Shown: in pieces, positions 6,002 through 11,842 of the stretch
Layout: every line of letters begins with the position of its first letter
How positions within the stretch are numbered: position 1 is the first letter of the stretch
Assembly: GCA_023433985.1 (NCBI GenBank)
Contig: JAEYTN010000587.1
Location: 1-11,842 of the forward strand
DNA length: 11,842 nucleotides
Source: Pseudomonadota bacterium
GTDB lineage: Bacteria; Pseudomonadota; Alphaproteobacteria; Rhizobiales; Devosiaceae
Direction: 5' to 3'
Translations under genes and position numbers: made by a program
Notes under the pieces: model-generated
What the model was told of the DNA's origin: nothing
Databases searched by the model: none
Seen by the model: the letters and a program-made list of their open reading frames with translations, nothing else

Positions 6002-8398
6002 TCAAGCTGCCGACTTTCTGGCTTCCTCCGCGCGCGCCACCTCTCGCTTGACGGCAACGAAGCTGTCCGGGGTGACAGAAATGGAGTCGATGCCGCACTG
6101 CACAAGGAAGCTGGCGAACTGCGGGTGGTCGCTGGGCGCCTGCCCGCAGAGGCCCACCTTTGCCCCTGCCCTGTGCGCCTCCGCGATGACATTGCCGATC
6201 ATCCACTCGACGGCTGGATCCTGCTCGTCGAAGAGGCCGGCGAGTTCTTCGCAGTCTCGATCAACGCCGAGCGTCAACTGGGTCAGGTCATTGGAGCCGA
6301 TCGAGAAGCCGTCGAAACGCTTGGCGAACTCCTTTGCCAGCACCACGTTCGAGGGGATTTCGCACATCACATAGACCTGCAGCCCGTCCTTGCCGCGCTG
6401 AAGGCCGGCATCGGCCATGACTTCGAGCACCCGGTCGGCTTCCGCAATGGAGCGGCAGAACGGGATCATGACAATCACGTTGTCGAAGCCGAGCTTCCGC
6501 CGCAGGCGATCGATGGCGCGGCACTCAAGCACGAAGCCGTCGCGGTATCTGGGCGAATAGTAGCGCGAAGCGCCGCGGAAGCCGATCATCGGATTCTCTT
6601 CAAGCGGCTCGAAACTCGCGCCTCCGATGAGCCCCGCATACTCGTTGGTCTTGAAGTCACTCATCCGCACAATGACCGGCCTCGGCCAGGCGGCCGCTGC
6701 GATGCGGGCAAGGCCTCGCGACAGTTGGTCGACGAAGAACTCCGTCTTGTCGGCGTAGCCCACCGTCAGTCGTTCGATCTGTTCCTTGGCATCCTCGTCG
6801 CGCAACTGGTCGAACTGTACCAGCGCCATCGGATGCACGCGAATGGCGTTGCTGATCACGAACTCCATGCGCGCCAGGCCCACGCCGTCGGCAGGCAGCC
6901 GCCACCAGCGGAAGGCGGCGCCGGGATTGGCAAGGTTGAGCATCACCTTGGTCGTGCTGGATGGCAGGTTCTTGAGATCTATGGTCTCGACGTCGACTTG
7001 GGCTTTGCCCTCGTAGACCACACCCTCGTCGCCTTCGGCGCAGCTGACAGTGATCTCCTGGCCGGTGTGGAGCACCTCAGTGGCGTTGCCGGTGCCCACA
7101 ATGGCGGGAAGGCCGAGCTCCCGGCTGACAATCGCCGCGTGGGAGGTGCGGCCGCCATGATCGGTGACGATGGCCACCGCTCGCTTCATTATCGGCACCC
7201 AGTCCGGGTCCGTCGTCGACGTCACCAGGATCGATCCATCGACGAAACTGCCGATGTCCTTGGCATTCTCGATCAGGCAGACCGGGGCGCTGACCGCGGC
7301 ATCGCCGATTGCTAGGCCCGTTACCAGCTGCCGCCCGTGCGTTCTCACGCTGTAGGATTGCATGGCGCCGCTGTCGCGACGCGCCTGCACCGTCTCCGGC
7401 CGCGCCTGCACGATGAACATCTCGTGGGTTTCCCCGTCGAGGGCCCACTCCATGTCCATGGGGCAGCCATAGTGCTGCTCGATGACCGCTGCCCAGCGGG
7501 CCAGCGTGACAATTTGTTCGTCGGTGAGCACGAAGCCTGCCCGTTCGGCTCTGGATGTCGGGACGTTCCGCGTGGGCATCTCGCCCGTGGCATAGACCAT
7601 CTTCTGCGCCTTGGCGCCGCGCTTCTTTTCGATGACGGGCACGACGCCGGGCCGGTTCAGAAAGGGCTTGAAGACGACGAACTCGTCGGGGTCTACCGCC
7701 CCCTGCACCACGTTCTCGCCCAGGCCCCAGGCGCCGTTGATGAGCACTACCTGGTCGAAGCCGGATTCGGTGTCGATCGAGAACATCACCCCCGCTGCGC
7801 CGATATCGGAGCGCACCATTCGCTGAACGCCGAGGGAGAGCGCAACTTTAAGGTCGTCGAAGCCCTTGGTCTTGCGGTAGCTGATGGCGCGATCGGTGAA
7901 GAGCGACGCAAAACAGCGGCGGCAGGCGGCCAGCAGTGCATCTCCGCCGCGTATGTTGAGGAACGTCTCCTGCTGGCCGGCAAAACTCGCGTCCGGCAGG
8001 TCCTCGGCGGTGGCGCTGGAGCGTACGGCGACGTCGATGTCGGTGCGTCCGCCCCGACGGGCCAGCTCGCCATACGCAGACCGTATCGCCGCGGCGAGTT
8101 CATCGGGAAAGGTGCCCGCAAGGAAGAGGCCGCGGATGGCCTCGCCGGTCTGGGCGAGCGTCGCCTGCCCGTTGTTCCAGGCCGCGAGGCGGCCAGCAAT
8201 GTGCTGGCGCAACCCGTTGTGCTCAACGAACGACCAATACGCATCTGCGGTGGTCGCAAAGCCGGCGGGCACACTGATCCCTTGCGAGGCTAGCGCCTGC
8301 ACCATCTCGCCCAGCGAGGCGTTCTTGCCGCCCACTCGAAGGACATCGCCGCGGCGAAGATCCTCGAACCAGGCAATCTGGCTGTCTGCGCGTGTCAT
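6002..8398 (-). CDS. ppsA: Phosphoenolpyruvate synthase (pyruvate, water dikinase)
   Basis: A 798-residue enzyme that makes phosphoenolpyruvate from pyruvate, ATP and water, releasing AMP and phosphate; it is the entry step of gluconeogenesis from pyruvate. The ATP-grasp domain covers about 1-335 (GGKNASLGEM near 23-32, VRSSATAEDLPDASFAGQQ at 125-143). The swivelling domain has GGRTSHAAI with the phosphorylated His420. The C-terminal TIM barrel ends with GSNDLTQLTLGVDRD and GLCGQAPSD, where Cys751 matches the catalytic cysteine of the E. coli enzyme. The ATG at 8398 is preceded by GGAGG with eight-base spacing and gives the usual family length; the frame extends further upstream but crosses the FixK box. 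That box at 8471-8484, about 79 bases upstream, suggests low-oxygen induction. Confidence 0.95.
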   Translation of the reverse strand: MTRADSQIAWFEDLRRGDVLRVGGKNASLGEMVQALASQGISVPAGFATTADAYWSFVEHNGLRQHIAGRLAAWNNGQATLAQTGEAIRGLFLAGTFPDELAAAIRSAYGELARRGGRTDIDVAVRSSATAEDLPDASFAGQQETFLNIRGGDALLAACRRCFASLFTDRAISYRKTKGFDDLKVALSLGVQRMVRSDIGAAGVMFSIDTESGFDQVVLINGAWGLGENVVQGAVDPDEFVVFKPFLNRPGVVPVIEKKRGAKAQKMVYATGEMPTRNVPTSRAERAGFVLTDEQIVTLARWAAVIEQHYGCPMDMEWALDGETHEMFIVQARPETVQARRDSGAMQSYSVRTHGRQLVTGLAIGDAAVSAPVCLIENAKDIGSFVDGSILVTSTTDPDWVPIMKRAVAIVTDHGGRTSHAAIVSRELGLPAIVGTGNATEVLHTGQEITVSCAEGDEGVVYEGKAQVDVETIDLKNLPSSTTKVMLNLANPGAAFRWWRLPADGVGLARMEFVISNAIRVHPMALVQFDQLRDEDAKEQIERLTVGYADKTEFFVDQLSRGLARIAAAAWPRPVIVRMSDFKTNEYAGLIGGASFEPLEENPMIGFRGASRYYSPRYRDGFVLECRAIDRLRRKLGFDNVIVMIPFCRSIAEADRVLEVMADAGLQRGKDGLQVYVMCEIPSNVVLAKEFAKRFDGFSIGSNDLTQLTLGVDRDCEELAGLFDEQDPAVEWMIGNVIAEAHRAGAKVGLCGQAPSDHPQFASFLVQCGIDSISVTPDSFVAVKREVARAEEARKSAA

Positions 8399-8470
8399 TC
8401 CCAGCACCTCCCAGCGGTCGTCCGCGTATCGCGGCGTCGAGGATGCTGCACCGCTGAGGTCGGGCGCCCT

Positions 8471-8484
8471 TTGATCGGGATCAA
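8471..8484. promoter_or_regulatory. FixK/FNR box (perfect TTGAT-N4-ATCAA), divergent ppsA / gyrI-like promoters
   Basis: TTGATCGGGATCAA, centred at 8477.5, is a perfect dyad. On the plus strand it is 57 bases before the start at 8535, with CATACT (8506-8511) as a well-placed -10 if the box is at -41.5. On the minus strand it is 79 bases before the ppsA start. One dimer could serve both genes. Confidence 0.9.
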
Positions 8485-8534
8485 GAGCGAGGGCTGAGGG
8501 CGGGACATACTCGCTGGCACAACAGGAGGTCAGC

Positions 8535-9020
8535 ATGTCCGAACCCGTGATCGTCGAGTTGCAGTCCGCGCCGTTTGCGTTCATCCAGTTGAAGTCCAGC
8601 CTGGCCGATATGCCCCGGGTCATGGGGCAAGGCTTCGGCACTTTGGGGAGGCTGGTTGGCAAGGCCGATGCGGCAATGGCCGGTAACCCGTTGGCGCACT
8701 ACCTCGATTTCGACGCACAATCGGTGACCTTCCAGCTCGGCTTTCCGGCGCTGGAGTCGGACACCGAGAAGCTGCTGGCAGCCGGCCTTTCGATCGGACG
8801 CACGCCGGGCGGGCGGAACATGACCGCCACTCATGTCGGTCCCTACAGCACGGTTTCGCAGACCTACGCGGTGATAGGAGACGCTCTGAAGGCGCACGGG
8901 GAAACCGGTAGCAAGGACATGTGGGAGAGCTACCTGAGCCCGCCGGAAACCCCGCCGGCGGAGATCCGCACCGACGTGATCTGGCCGCTCGTCACGGCCG
9001 GCGCCAAGAAGTCGGGGTAA
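8535..9020 (+). CDS. GyrI-like / AraC-type effector-binding domain protein
   Basis: A 161-residue stand-alone small-molecule-binding domain of the GyrI-like family (also called the SOUL/AraC effector-binding fold). The duplicated beta-alpha-beta pattern is visible. The family hallmark lies near the C-terminus: MWESYLSPP followed by RTDVIWPL, the usual W-E-x-Y-L ... R-T-x-x-x-W-P pattern. No DNA-binding domain is attached. Such proteins bind hydrophobic or cationic ligands and some hydrolyse reactive compounds; the ligand here is unknown. The ATG at 8535 has AGGAGG just upstream (8524-8529). It is the first gene of a two-gene operon with the flavodoxin, five bases apart, and is driven by the FixK box at 8471-8484. 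Confidence 0.88.
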   Translation: MSEPVIVELQSAPFAFIQLKSSLADMPRVMGQGFGTLGRLVGKADAAMAGNPLAHYLDFDAQSVTFQLGFPALESDTEKLLAAGLSIGRTPGGRNMTATHVGPYSTVSQTYAVIGDALKAHGETGSKDMWESYLSPPETPPAEIRTDVIWPLVTAGAKKSG

Positions 9021-9024
9021 GATT

Positions 9025-9534
9025 GTGAGCACGCTTGTCGCCTACTACTCGAACACCGGTAACACTCGTCGGGTGGCTGAGCTACTCGCCAAGGAGCTCG
9101 ACGCCGACCTGGCCGAGGTCACCTGCGAACGCTATCTGCGCTGGTACGGCCCGGTGGCCATGGCCTGGGACATCTTTACCCGCCATCTGCCTGAGGTGAC
9201 CATCGTCGCGCCGCCGAACGGCGCGTACGACAGGGTGGTGATCGGCGGCCCTGTCTGGGCAGCCAAGGCAGCGCCGCCCGTGCTCGCGCTTTCCTCTCAC
9301 TGGCGCGGAACGCCCAAGGCGCTGTTCGTCACCTGCTCCGGTGCCAGCCAGAACTCGCCTCCGGAACCGGCCATCCAGGAGATGAAGCAGGCGCTTGCCG
9401 ACGGTCAGGACGTTCCGAACCGCATCTTCCGGGAGTCGGAAGTCCATTCCGAACGCGTCAGCGAGTTGGCCCACGCGTTCGCCGAGGGGATCAAGGCCGC
9501 AGCGCCGGTCATTCCCAGGGCCGGACCGAGATGA
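9025..9534 (+). CDS. Flavodoxin-family protein
   Basis: A 169-residue protein with the FMN phosphate-binding loop YYSNTGNT at residues 7-14 right after the first beta strand, followed by IGGPVWAAKAAPPV, typical of the loop that packs on the flavin ring. Flavodoxins carry electrons on FMN, and related quinone reductases act in redox defence. It may supply low-potential electrons during oxygen limitation, but the partner is unknown. The start is GTG at 9025, with GGGG in the end of the preceding gene as a weak ribosome binding site; no ATG lies nearby in frame. It is coupled to the GyrI-like gene. Its last 26 bases overlap the end of the convergent minus-strand gene. Confidence 0.9.
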   Translation: MSTLVAYYSNTGNTRRVAELLAKELDADLAEVTCERYLRWYGPVAMAWDIFTRHLPEVTIVAPPNGAYDRVVIGGPVWAAKAAPPVLALSSHWRGTPKALFVTCSGASQNSPPEPAIQEMKQALADGQDVPNRIFRESEVHSERVSELAHAFAEGIKAAAPVIPRAGPR

Positions 9535-9883
9535 TCTGGAAGGTGTGCATCACGCCGTCGTCTTCGCGCACCGAGATGTACTCACCCGGTACGAAGCGTT
9601 CTTCGCCCAGCCTGAAACCCATCTCGTCCTCGAAGTCCTGGGTTTCGTCGTAGTCGAAACTCCATTGGCCGAAATGGCCACGACGCAATCGGCCGTGCCT
9701 GGGCTCCTCACCTGGGCGGGTGCGCTTCACCGTGCAGACCTTTCCCAAGTGCTGGAAGGCATCCGCGTCGATTCTTCCATCTTCGGTGAGAGGCAGGTTC
9801 AGCTGGTAGCTGTGTTCCCGATCGCCATGCGGATGCCCCGGCTCGCGAGCCAACTCCATCACGATCTGCGTCAACTTACCCAT
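9509..9883 (-). CDS. Conserved-looking protein of unknown function (124 residues)
   Basis: A 124-residue soluble protein starting MGKLTQIVMELAREPGHPHG. It is rich in charged residues and beta-type sequence and ends with FVPGEYISVREDDGVMHTF and a short strand. It has no signal peptide, membrane segment or recognised catalytic motif. I recall similar proteins beside stress and low-oxygen genes in other proteobacteria, but I cannot name a family. The ATG at 9883 has GAGGGG eight bases upstream; the frame is open further upstream, but those residues overlap the preceding gene. It lies 16 bases after the DUF4342 stop and is probably the last gene of that operon. Its 3' end overlaps the flavodoxin gene on the other strand by 26 bases. 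Confidence 0.82.
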   Translation of the reverse strand: MGKLTQIVMELAREPGHPHGDREHSYQLNLPLTEDGRIDADAFQHLGKVCTVKRTRPGEEPRHGRLRRGHFGQWSFDYDETQDFEDEMGFRLGEERFVPGEYISVREDDGVMHTFQIISVRPWE

Positions 9884-9899
9884 CACGCCAACCCCTCGA

Positions 9900-10205
9900 T
9901 CATACGGATTCGTCTTTGCCGTCTGTGGGCGGCGTGCGAGCAATCTCGAGCTTCAGCTTCGAGGCGATGCCGGCAATCGCCGCGATGACGGCGAGCCACG
10001 GCGCGGCGATCACCACGACGCCGCCAGCGACGGCTCCTGCCGTCAACGGCACCGACAGGTAGACGTCGCCCTGCTCTGAACGAATCTGCAGGCGTCGGAC
10101 GTTCCCTTCGGCGAGCAGCCGGTTGATCTCATCCAGAAGCTGGGTACCCGCCACCTCGATCTCTTCGGTGAAAGCGTCCCATCCGGTCTTCTTGTCCTCG
10201 TTCAT
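9900..10205 (-). CDS. DUF4342 protein, candidate independent internal start
   Basis: Read from the ATG at 10205, this is a self-contained 101-residue DUF4342 protein (MNEDKKTGWDAFTEEIEVAG at the start). It has an amphipathic N-terminal helix, GNVRRLQIR at 35-43 and a hydrophobic segment at about 56-82 that could enter the membrane. GGAGA at 10215-10211 gives a well-spaced ribosome binding site, and a perfect FixK box is centred 58 bases upstream, as at the other promoters here. DUF4342 domains usually occur as small stand-alone proteins or with UBA-like domains; the function is unknown. It shares frame and stop with the upstream hydrolase, so fused and free forms may both be made. Confidence 0.65.
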   Translation of the reverse strand: MNEDKKTGWDAFTEEIEVAGTQLLDEINRLLAEGNVRRLQIRSEQGDVYLSVPLTAGAVAGGVVVIAAPWLAVIAAIAGIASKLKLEIARTPPTDGKDESV

Positions 10206-11138
10206 AGCCATCTCCATTGACCACCCGACTAGTCCCGCACCCGGGGGTGGTTTGCTTTGATGCGGATCAAACTGAGGCTCGGTTCGCGCGAGGAAGGATT
10301 CGATCGCTTCGTCGACAAGCGCCGGCCGTTCCATCGGCAGCAGGTGCGACGTTTCCGGAACGAGCCGTCCCTCGGCATTCGTCATCAGACTCAGACCCCG
10401 CGCCAAGGCAGCCTTGGGATCGAAAAGGACCTCCTCTTCACCTATGAGGATCAAGGTCGGGTTGTCGATGGCCGCCAGATCCTCGTCCGCCATCGGGCCG
10501 GGGAAGAGGACATTGGTTCGAACCTCCCTGTTAACGATGTCCATGAGTGCCACGAAGTCGGGCTCGGGCTCGAAGCCAGAGTGGGCCTGCATCCTAAGCG
10601 TCTCGTCGGCATCGGGCTTGACGGGGAGATGTTCCGCCACGCGTAGGAAGAAGCCTATGGGCCAATGGAAGGAAGACAGACCAGCGGCCGGCGCCAGCAA
10701 GACCAGCGGTCCGACAGCATCAGGCCGGTAGCGGGCGAGTTGGAGCGCCAGCCAACCGCCATAGGAATGGCCTACCACGGCTGGGCGCTCGAGACCGAGT
10801 GCGGTGATCACCTCGGCCAGCCAGTTGGCGTATTCGACCGGCGAGTGCGGTGTGCGGCTGAGTTCGCTGAGGCCGGCATCGCCAACGAGGTCGATGGCGT
10901 AGAGGTGGTGGTGCCGGTAAAGCATGCTGGCCATGGGAAACCAGGACGCGGCACTGACTGCCACCGGTGGCAGGAGGATAAGGGGCGGCAATCCGGCATC
11001 GCCGCTTTCGATAACGTTGGTATTGCCGAGCAACGTCGGCACCTGCCGCGTCGTTGGCTTCGGCCAATGCCGGAGCAGGCGGGCGTAGGCCTTACGATAC
11101 TCATCCCGCGCGGCCGGTGACTTGAAAAGCTCGGTCAT
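9900..11138 (-). CDS. Alpha/beta hydrolase in frame with a C-terminal DUF4342 domain (possible fusion)
   Basis: One uninterrupted frame of 412 residues. Residues 1-285 are an alpha/beta hydrolase: the oxyanion region LILLPPVA, the nucleophile elbow GHSYGG with Ser125, an acidic residue near Asp240 and His265 in ETSHLLPME complete a plausible triad. Substrate unknown. A Pro-rich linker (about 287-311) leads into a DUF4342 domain (about 312-402) with GNVRRLQIR and a hydrophobic stretch. The ATG at 11138 has GGAGG five bases upstream. The linker contains a perfect FixK box (codons 290-294) and, later, a good ribosome binding site and ATG for the DUF4342 part. The two were therefore probably separate genes that lost a stop codon, or the second half is also made separately. 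A FixK box at 11187 drives the unit. Confidence 0.85.
   Translation of the reverse strand: MTELFKSPAARDEYRKAYARLLRHWPKPTTRQVPTLLGNTNVIESGDAGLPPLILLPPVAVSAASWFPMASMLYRHHHLYAIDLVGDAGLSELSRTPHSPVEYANWLAEVITALGLERPAVVGHSYGGWLALQLARYRPDAVGPLVLLAPAAGLSSFHWPIGFFLRVAEHLPVKPDADETLRMQAHSGFEPEPDFVALMDIVNREVRTNVLFPGPMADEDLAAIDNPTLILIGEEEVLFDPKAALARGLSLMTNAEGRLVPETSHLLPMERPALVDEAIESFLARTEPQFDPHQSKPPPGAGLVGWSMEMAMNEDKKTGWDAFTEEIEVAGTQLLDEINRLLAEGNVRRLQIRSEQGDVYLSVPLTAGAVAGGVVVIAAPWLAVIAAIAGIASKLKLEIARTPPTDGKDESV
10257..10270 (-). promoter_or_regulatory. FixK/FNR box (perfect) inside the hydrolase-DUF4342 frame
   Basis: The plus strand reads TTGATGCGGATCAA, a perfect TTGAT-N4-ATCAA dyad. It lies in the linker codons of the hydrolase frame (F-D-P-H-Q on the minus strand), centred 58 bases before the internal DUF4342 ATG at 10205. 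With -41.5 geometry, transcription would begin near 10222, just ahead of the ribosome binding site. Confidence 0.82.
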
Positions 11139-11186
11139 CCTTCCCTCCACTGTCCGCTCATCTTGGGCATGCAGATGTTCGACAGC

Positions 11187-11200
11187 TTGATCTCGATCAA
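11187..11200. promoter_or_regulatory. FixK/FNR box (perfect TTGAT-N4-ATCAA), divergent hydrolase / secreted repeat protein promoters
   Basis: TTGATCTCGATCAA, centred at 11193.5, is a perfect dyad. It lies 55 bases from the hydrolase start on the minus strand and 65 bases from the start at 11259 on the plus strand. TAGATA at 11218-11223 is a likely -10 for the plus strand. Confidence 0.9.
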
Positions 11201-11258
11201 CGGAGACGCAAAGCGGCTAGATATCTCTGCTTCCGGAGCATTTGCTCAGGAGGTGAAG

Positions 11259-11842
11259 ATGAAACGACTAGTAGGCCTGATGCTGCTCGGCTTGGTCTTC
11301 GCCGGCAGCAACGCAATTGCCGACGAGGCAAAGTTGAGTTTCGGCGGCGACGAGTTCGCTGCCGGTCAGTCGGCAACGGTCAACCAGCCTGTCGTGCAAC
11401 ACGATGCATTTGTGGCGGGCTACGACGTGAGCCTGAACGGCACCGTCGATGGCGATGCGCATCTTGCCGGTTTCAATGTCCGCGACGATGCCAAGATCGC
11501 GGGCGACATGTATGCTGCGGGATTCTCGGTAAACGTCGCAGGTCCGATCGGTGGCGACGTGACGGCGATGGGGAACACAGTAAACCTGGCCACGAGCGCG
11601 CCGGTGACCGGCAATCTGCGCCTCGCGGGTGCCCTCGTGACGGTTTCGGGGCCGGTGGGCGGCTCCGCTCTCATCACTGCCCGCAACCTGACACTTGACG
11701 CGCCGATTGCCGGCGACCTCAACTTCTTCGGCGAGACCATCAGTTTCGGGCCCAATGCCAAGGTGACCGGCAAGGTCGTGATCCAGGCACCGGCCGAGAT
11801 TGCCGTTCCGGTAGAGGTTGCGGCGGCGGACCGGATCAGCTT
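11259..11842 (+). CDS. Secreted bactofilin-like repeat protein (partial, runs off right edge)
   Basis: The first 194 residues of a protein whose C-terminus lies past the right edge. A Sec signal peptide occupies residues 1-21 (MKRLVGLMLLGLVFAGSNAIA, cleavage likely before DEAKL). The mature part is built of short repeats of about 17-20 residues with the pattern GDxxxAGxxVxVxGxIxGD (for example IAGDMYAAGFSVNVAGPIGG), rich in Gly, Ala and Val. This is typical of a right-handed beta-helix as in bactofilins, although classical bactofilins are cytoplasmic. Related exported repeat proteins often continue into membrane segments; that part would be outside the window. AGGAGG at 11248-11253 fixes the ATG at 11259. 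The FixK box at 11187 suggests low-oxygen induction. The role is probably structural, at the envelope. Confidence 0.85.
   Translation, partial: MKRLVGLMLLGLVFAGSNAIADEAKLSFGGDEFAAGQSATVNQPVVQHDAFVAGYDVSLNGTVDGDAHLAGFNVRDDAKIAGDMYAAGFSVNVAGPIGGDVTAMGNTVNLATSAPVTGNLRLAGALVTVSGPVGGSALITARNLTLDAPIAGDLNFFGETISFGPNAKVTGKVVIQAPAEIAVPVEVAAADRIS

Noticed and set aside
5750..7315. Long open frame (521 codons) on the plus strand
   Set aside because: It lies antisense to ppsA and its downstream gene, whose motifs are unmistakable. The frame has no ribosome binding site or family resemblance; it is a high-G+C shadow.
7337..8293. Long open frame (318 codons) on the plus strand
   Set aside because: Antisense to the ATP-grasp half of ppsA, with His/Arg/Gly-rich composition typical of shadow frames.
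8399..8662. N-terminal extension of PEP synthase by 88 residues
   Set aside because: It would cross the FixK box and run into the divergent gene. The ATG at 8398 has a strong ribosome binding site and gives the normal length.
1..11842. CRISPR arrays, tRNA or rRNA genes, insertion sequences, attachment sites
   Set aside because: I saw no spaced direct repeats, no transposase, no tRNA-like cloverleaf and no rRNA sequence in the window.

Overview
The window reads as chromosome or large-replicon DNA from an alphaproteobacterium, most likely of the order Hyphomicrobiales (rhizobia and relatives). The reasons are the high G+C content, a FixL/FixJ oxygen-sensing pair close to the Sinorhizobium type, and repeated FixK/FNR-type binding sites. 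I cannot name a genus from the sequence alone.

Layout, left to right. (1) 1-1640: a GroEL-family chaperonin gene (minus strand, cut by the left edge) lies divergent from an Hsp20 small heat-shock gene. Each has its own FixK-type box, and the hsp20 gene ends in a terminator hairpin. (2) 1656-3003: an SPW-repeat membrane protein (minus). A FixK box at 2048 faces both ways, with a strong Shine-Dalgarno, a 29-codon hydrophobic ORF and a terminator on its other side. A gene-poor stretch with a clean palindrome follows, then an exported-protein gene broken by one apparent extra T and closed by three stop codons and a terminator. (3) 3233-5717: fixL, fixJ and a degenerate receiver-like protein in one operon (plus); the last is a candidate FixT-like antagonist. 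(4) 5734-8398: phosphoenolpyruvate synthase and a small winged-helix-like protein (minus). (5) 8535-9534: a GyrI-like small-molecule-binding protein and a flavodoxin (plus). Regions 4 and 5 diverge from one perfect FixK box at 8471. (6) 9509-11138: an alpha/beta hydrolase whose frame runs into a DUF4342 domain, then an uncharacterised 124-residue protein (minus). (7) 11259 to the right edge: a secreted repeat protein resembling bactofilins (plus). Regions 6 and 7 diverge from a perfect FixK box at 11187.

The unifying signal is regulatory. Seven FixK/FNR-type sites occur in under 12 kb. Four are perfect TTGAT-N4-ATCAA, two are TTGA-N6-TCAA, and one is TTGC-N6-TCAA. Most sit 50-80 bases before a well-placed start codon, and three serve divergent pairs. 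The window looks like a compact hypoxia-response island: FixL senses oxygen, FixJ presumably drives a fixK gene outside the window, and FixK then turns on chaperones, PEP synthase, a flavodoxin, and membrane and envelope proteins. It resembles, in content and not by demonstrated homology, dormancy or low-oxygen survival regulons known elsewhere. The most novel pieces are the 29-codon transcription unit, the FixK box buried in the hydrolase-DUF4342 frame, and the island as a whole.
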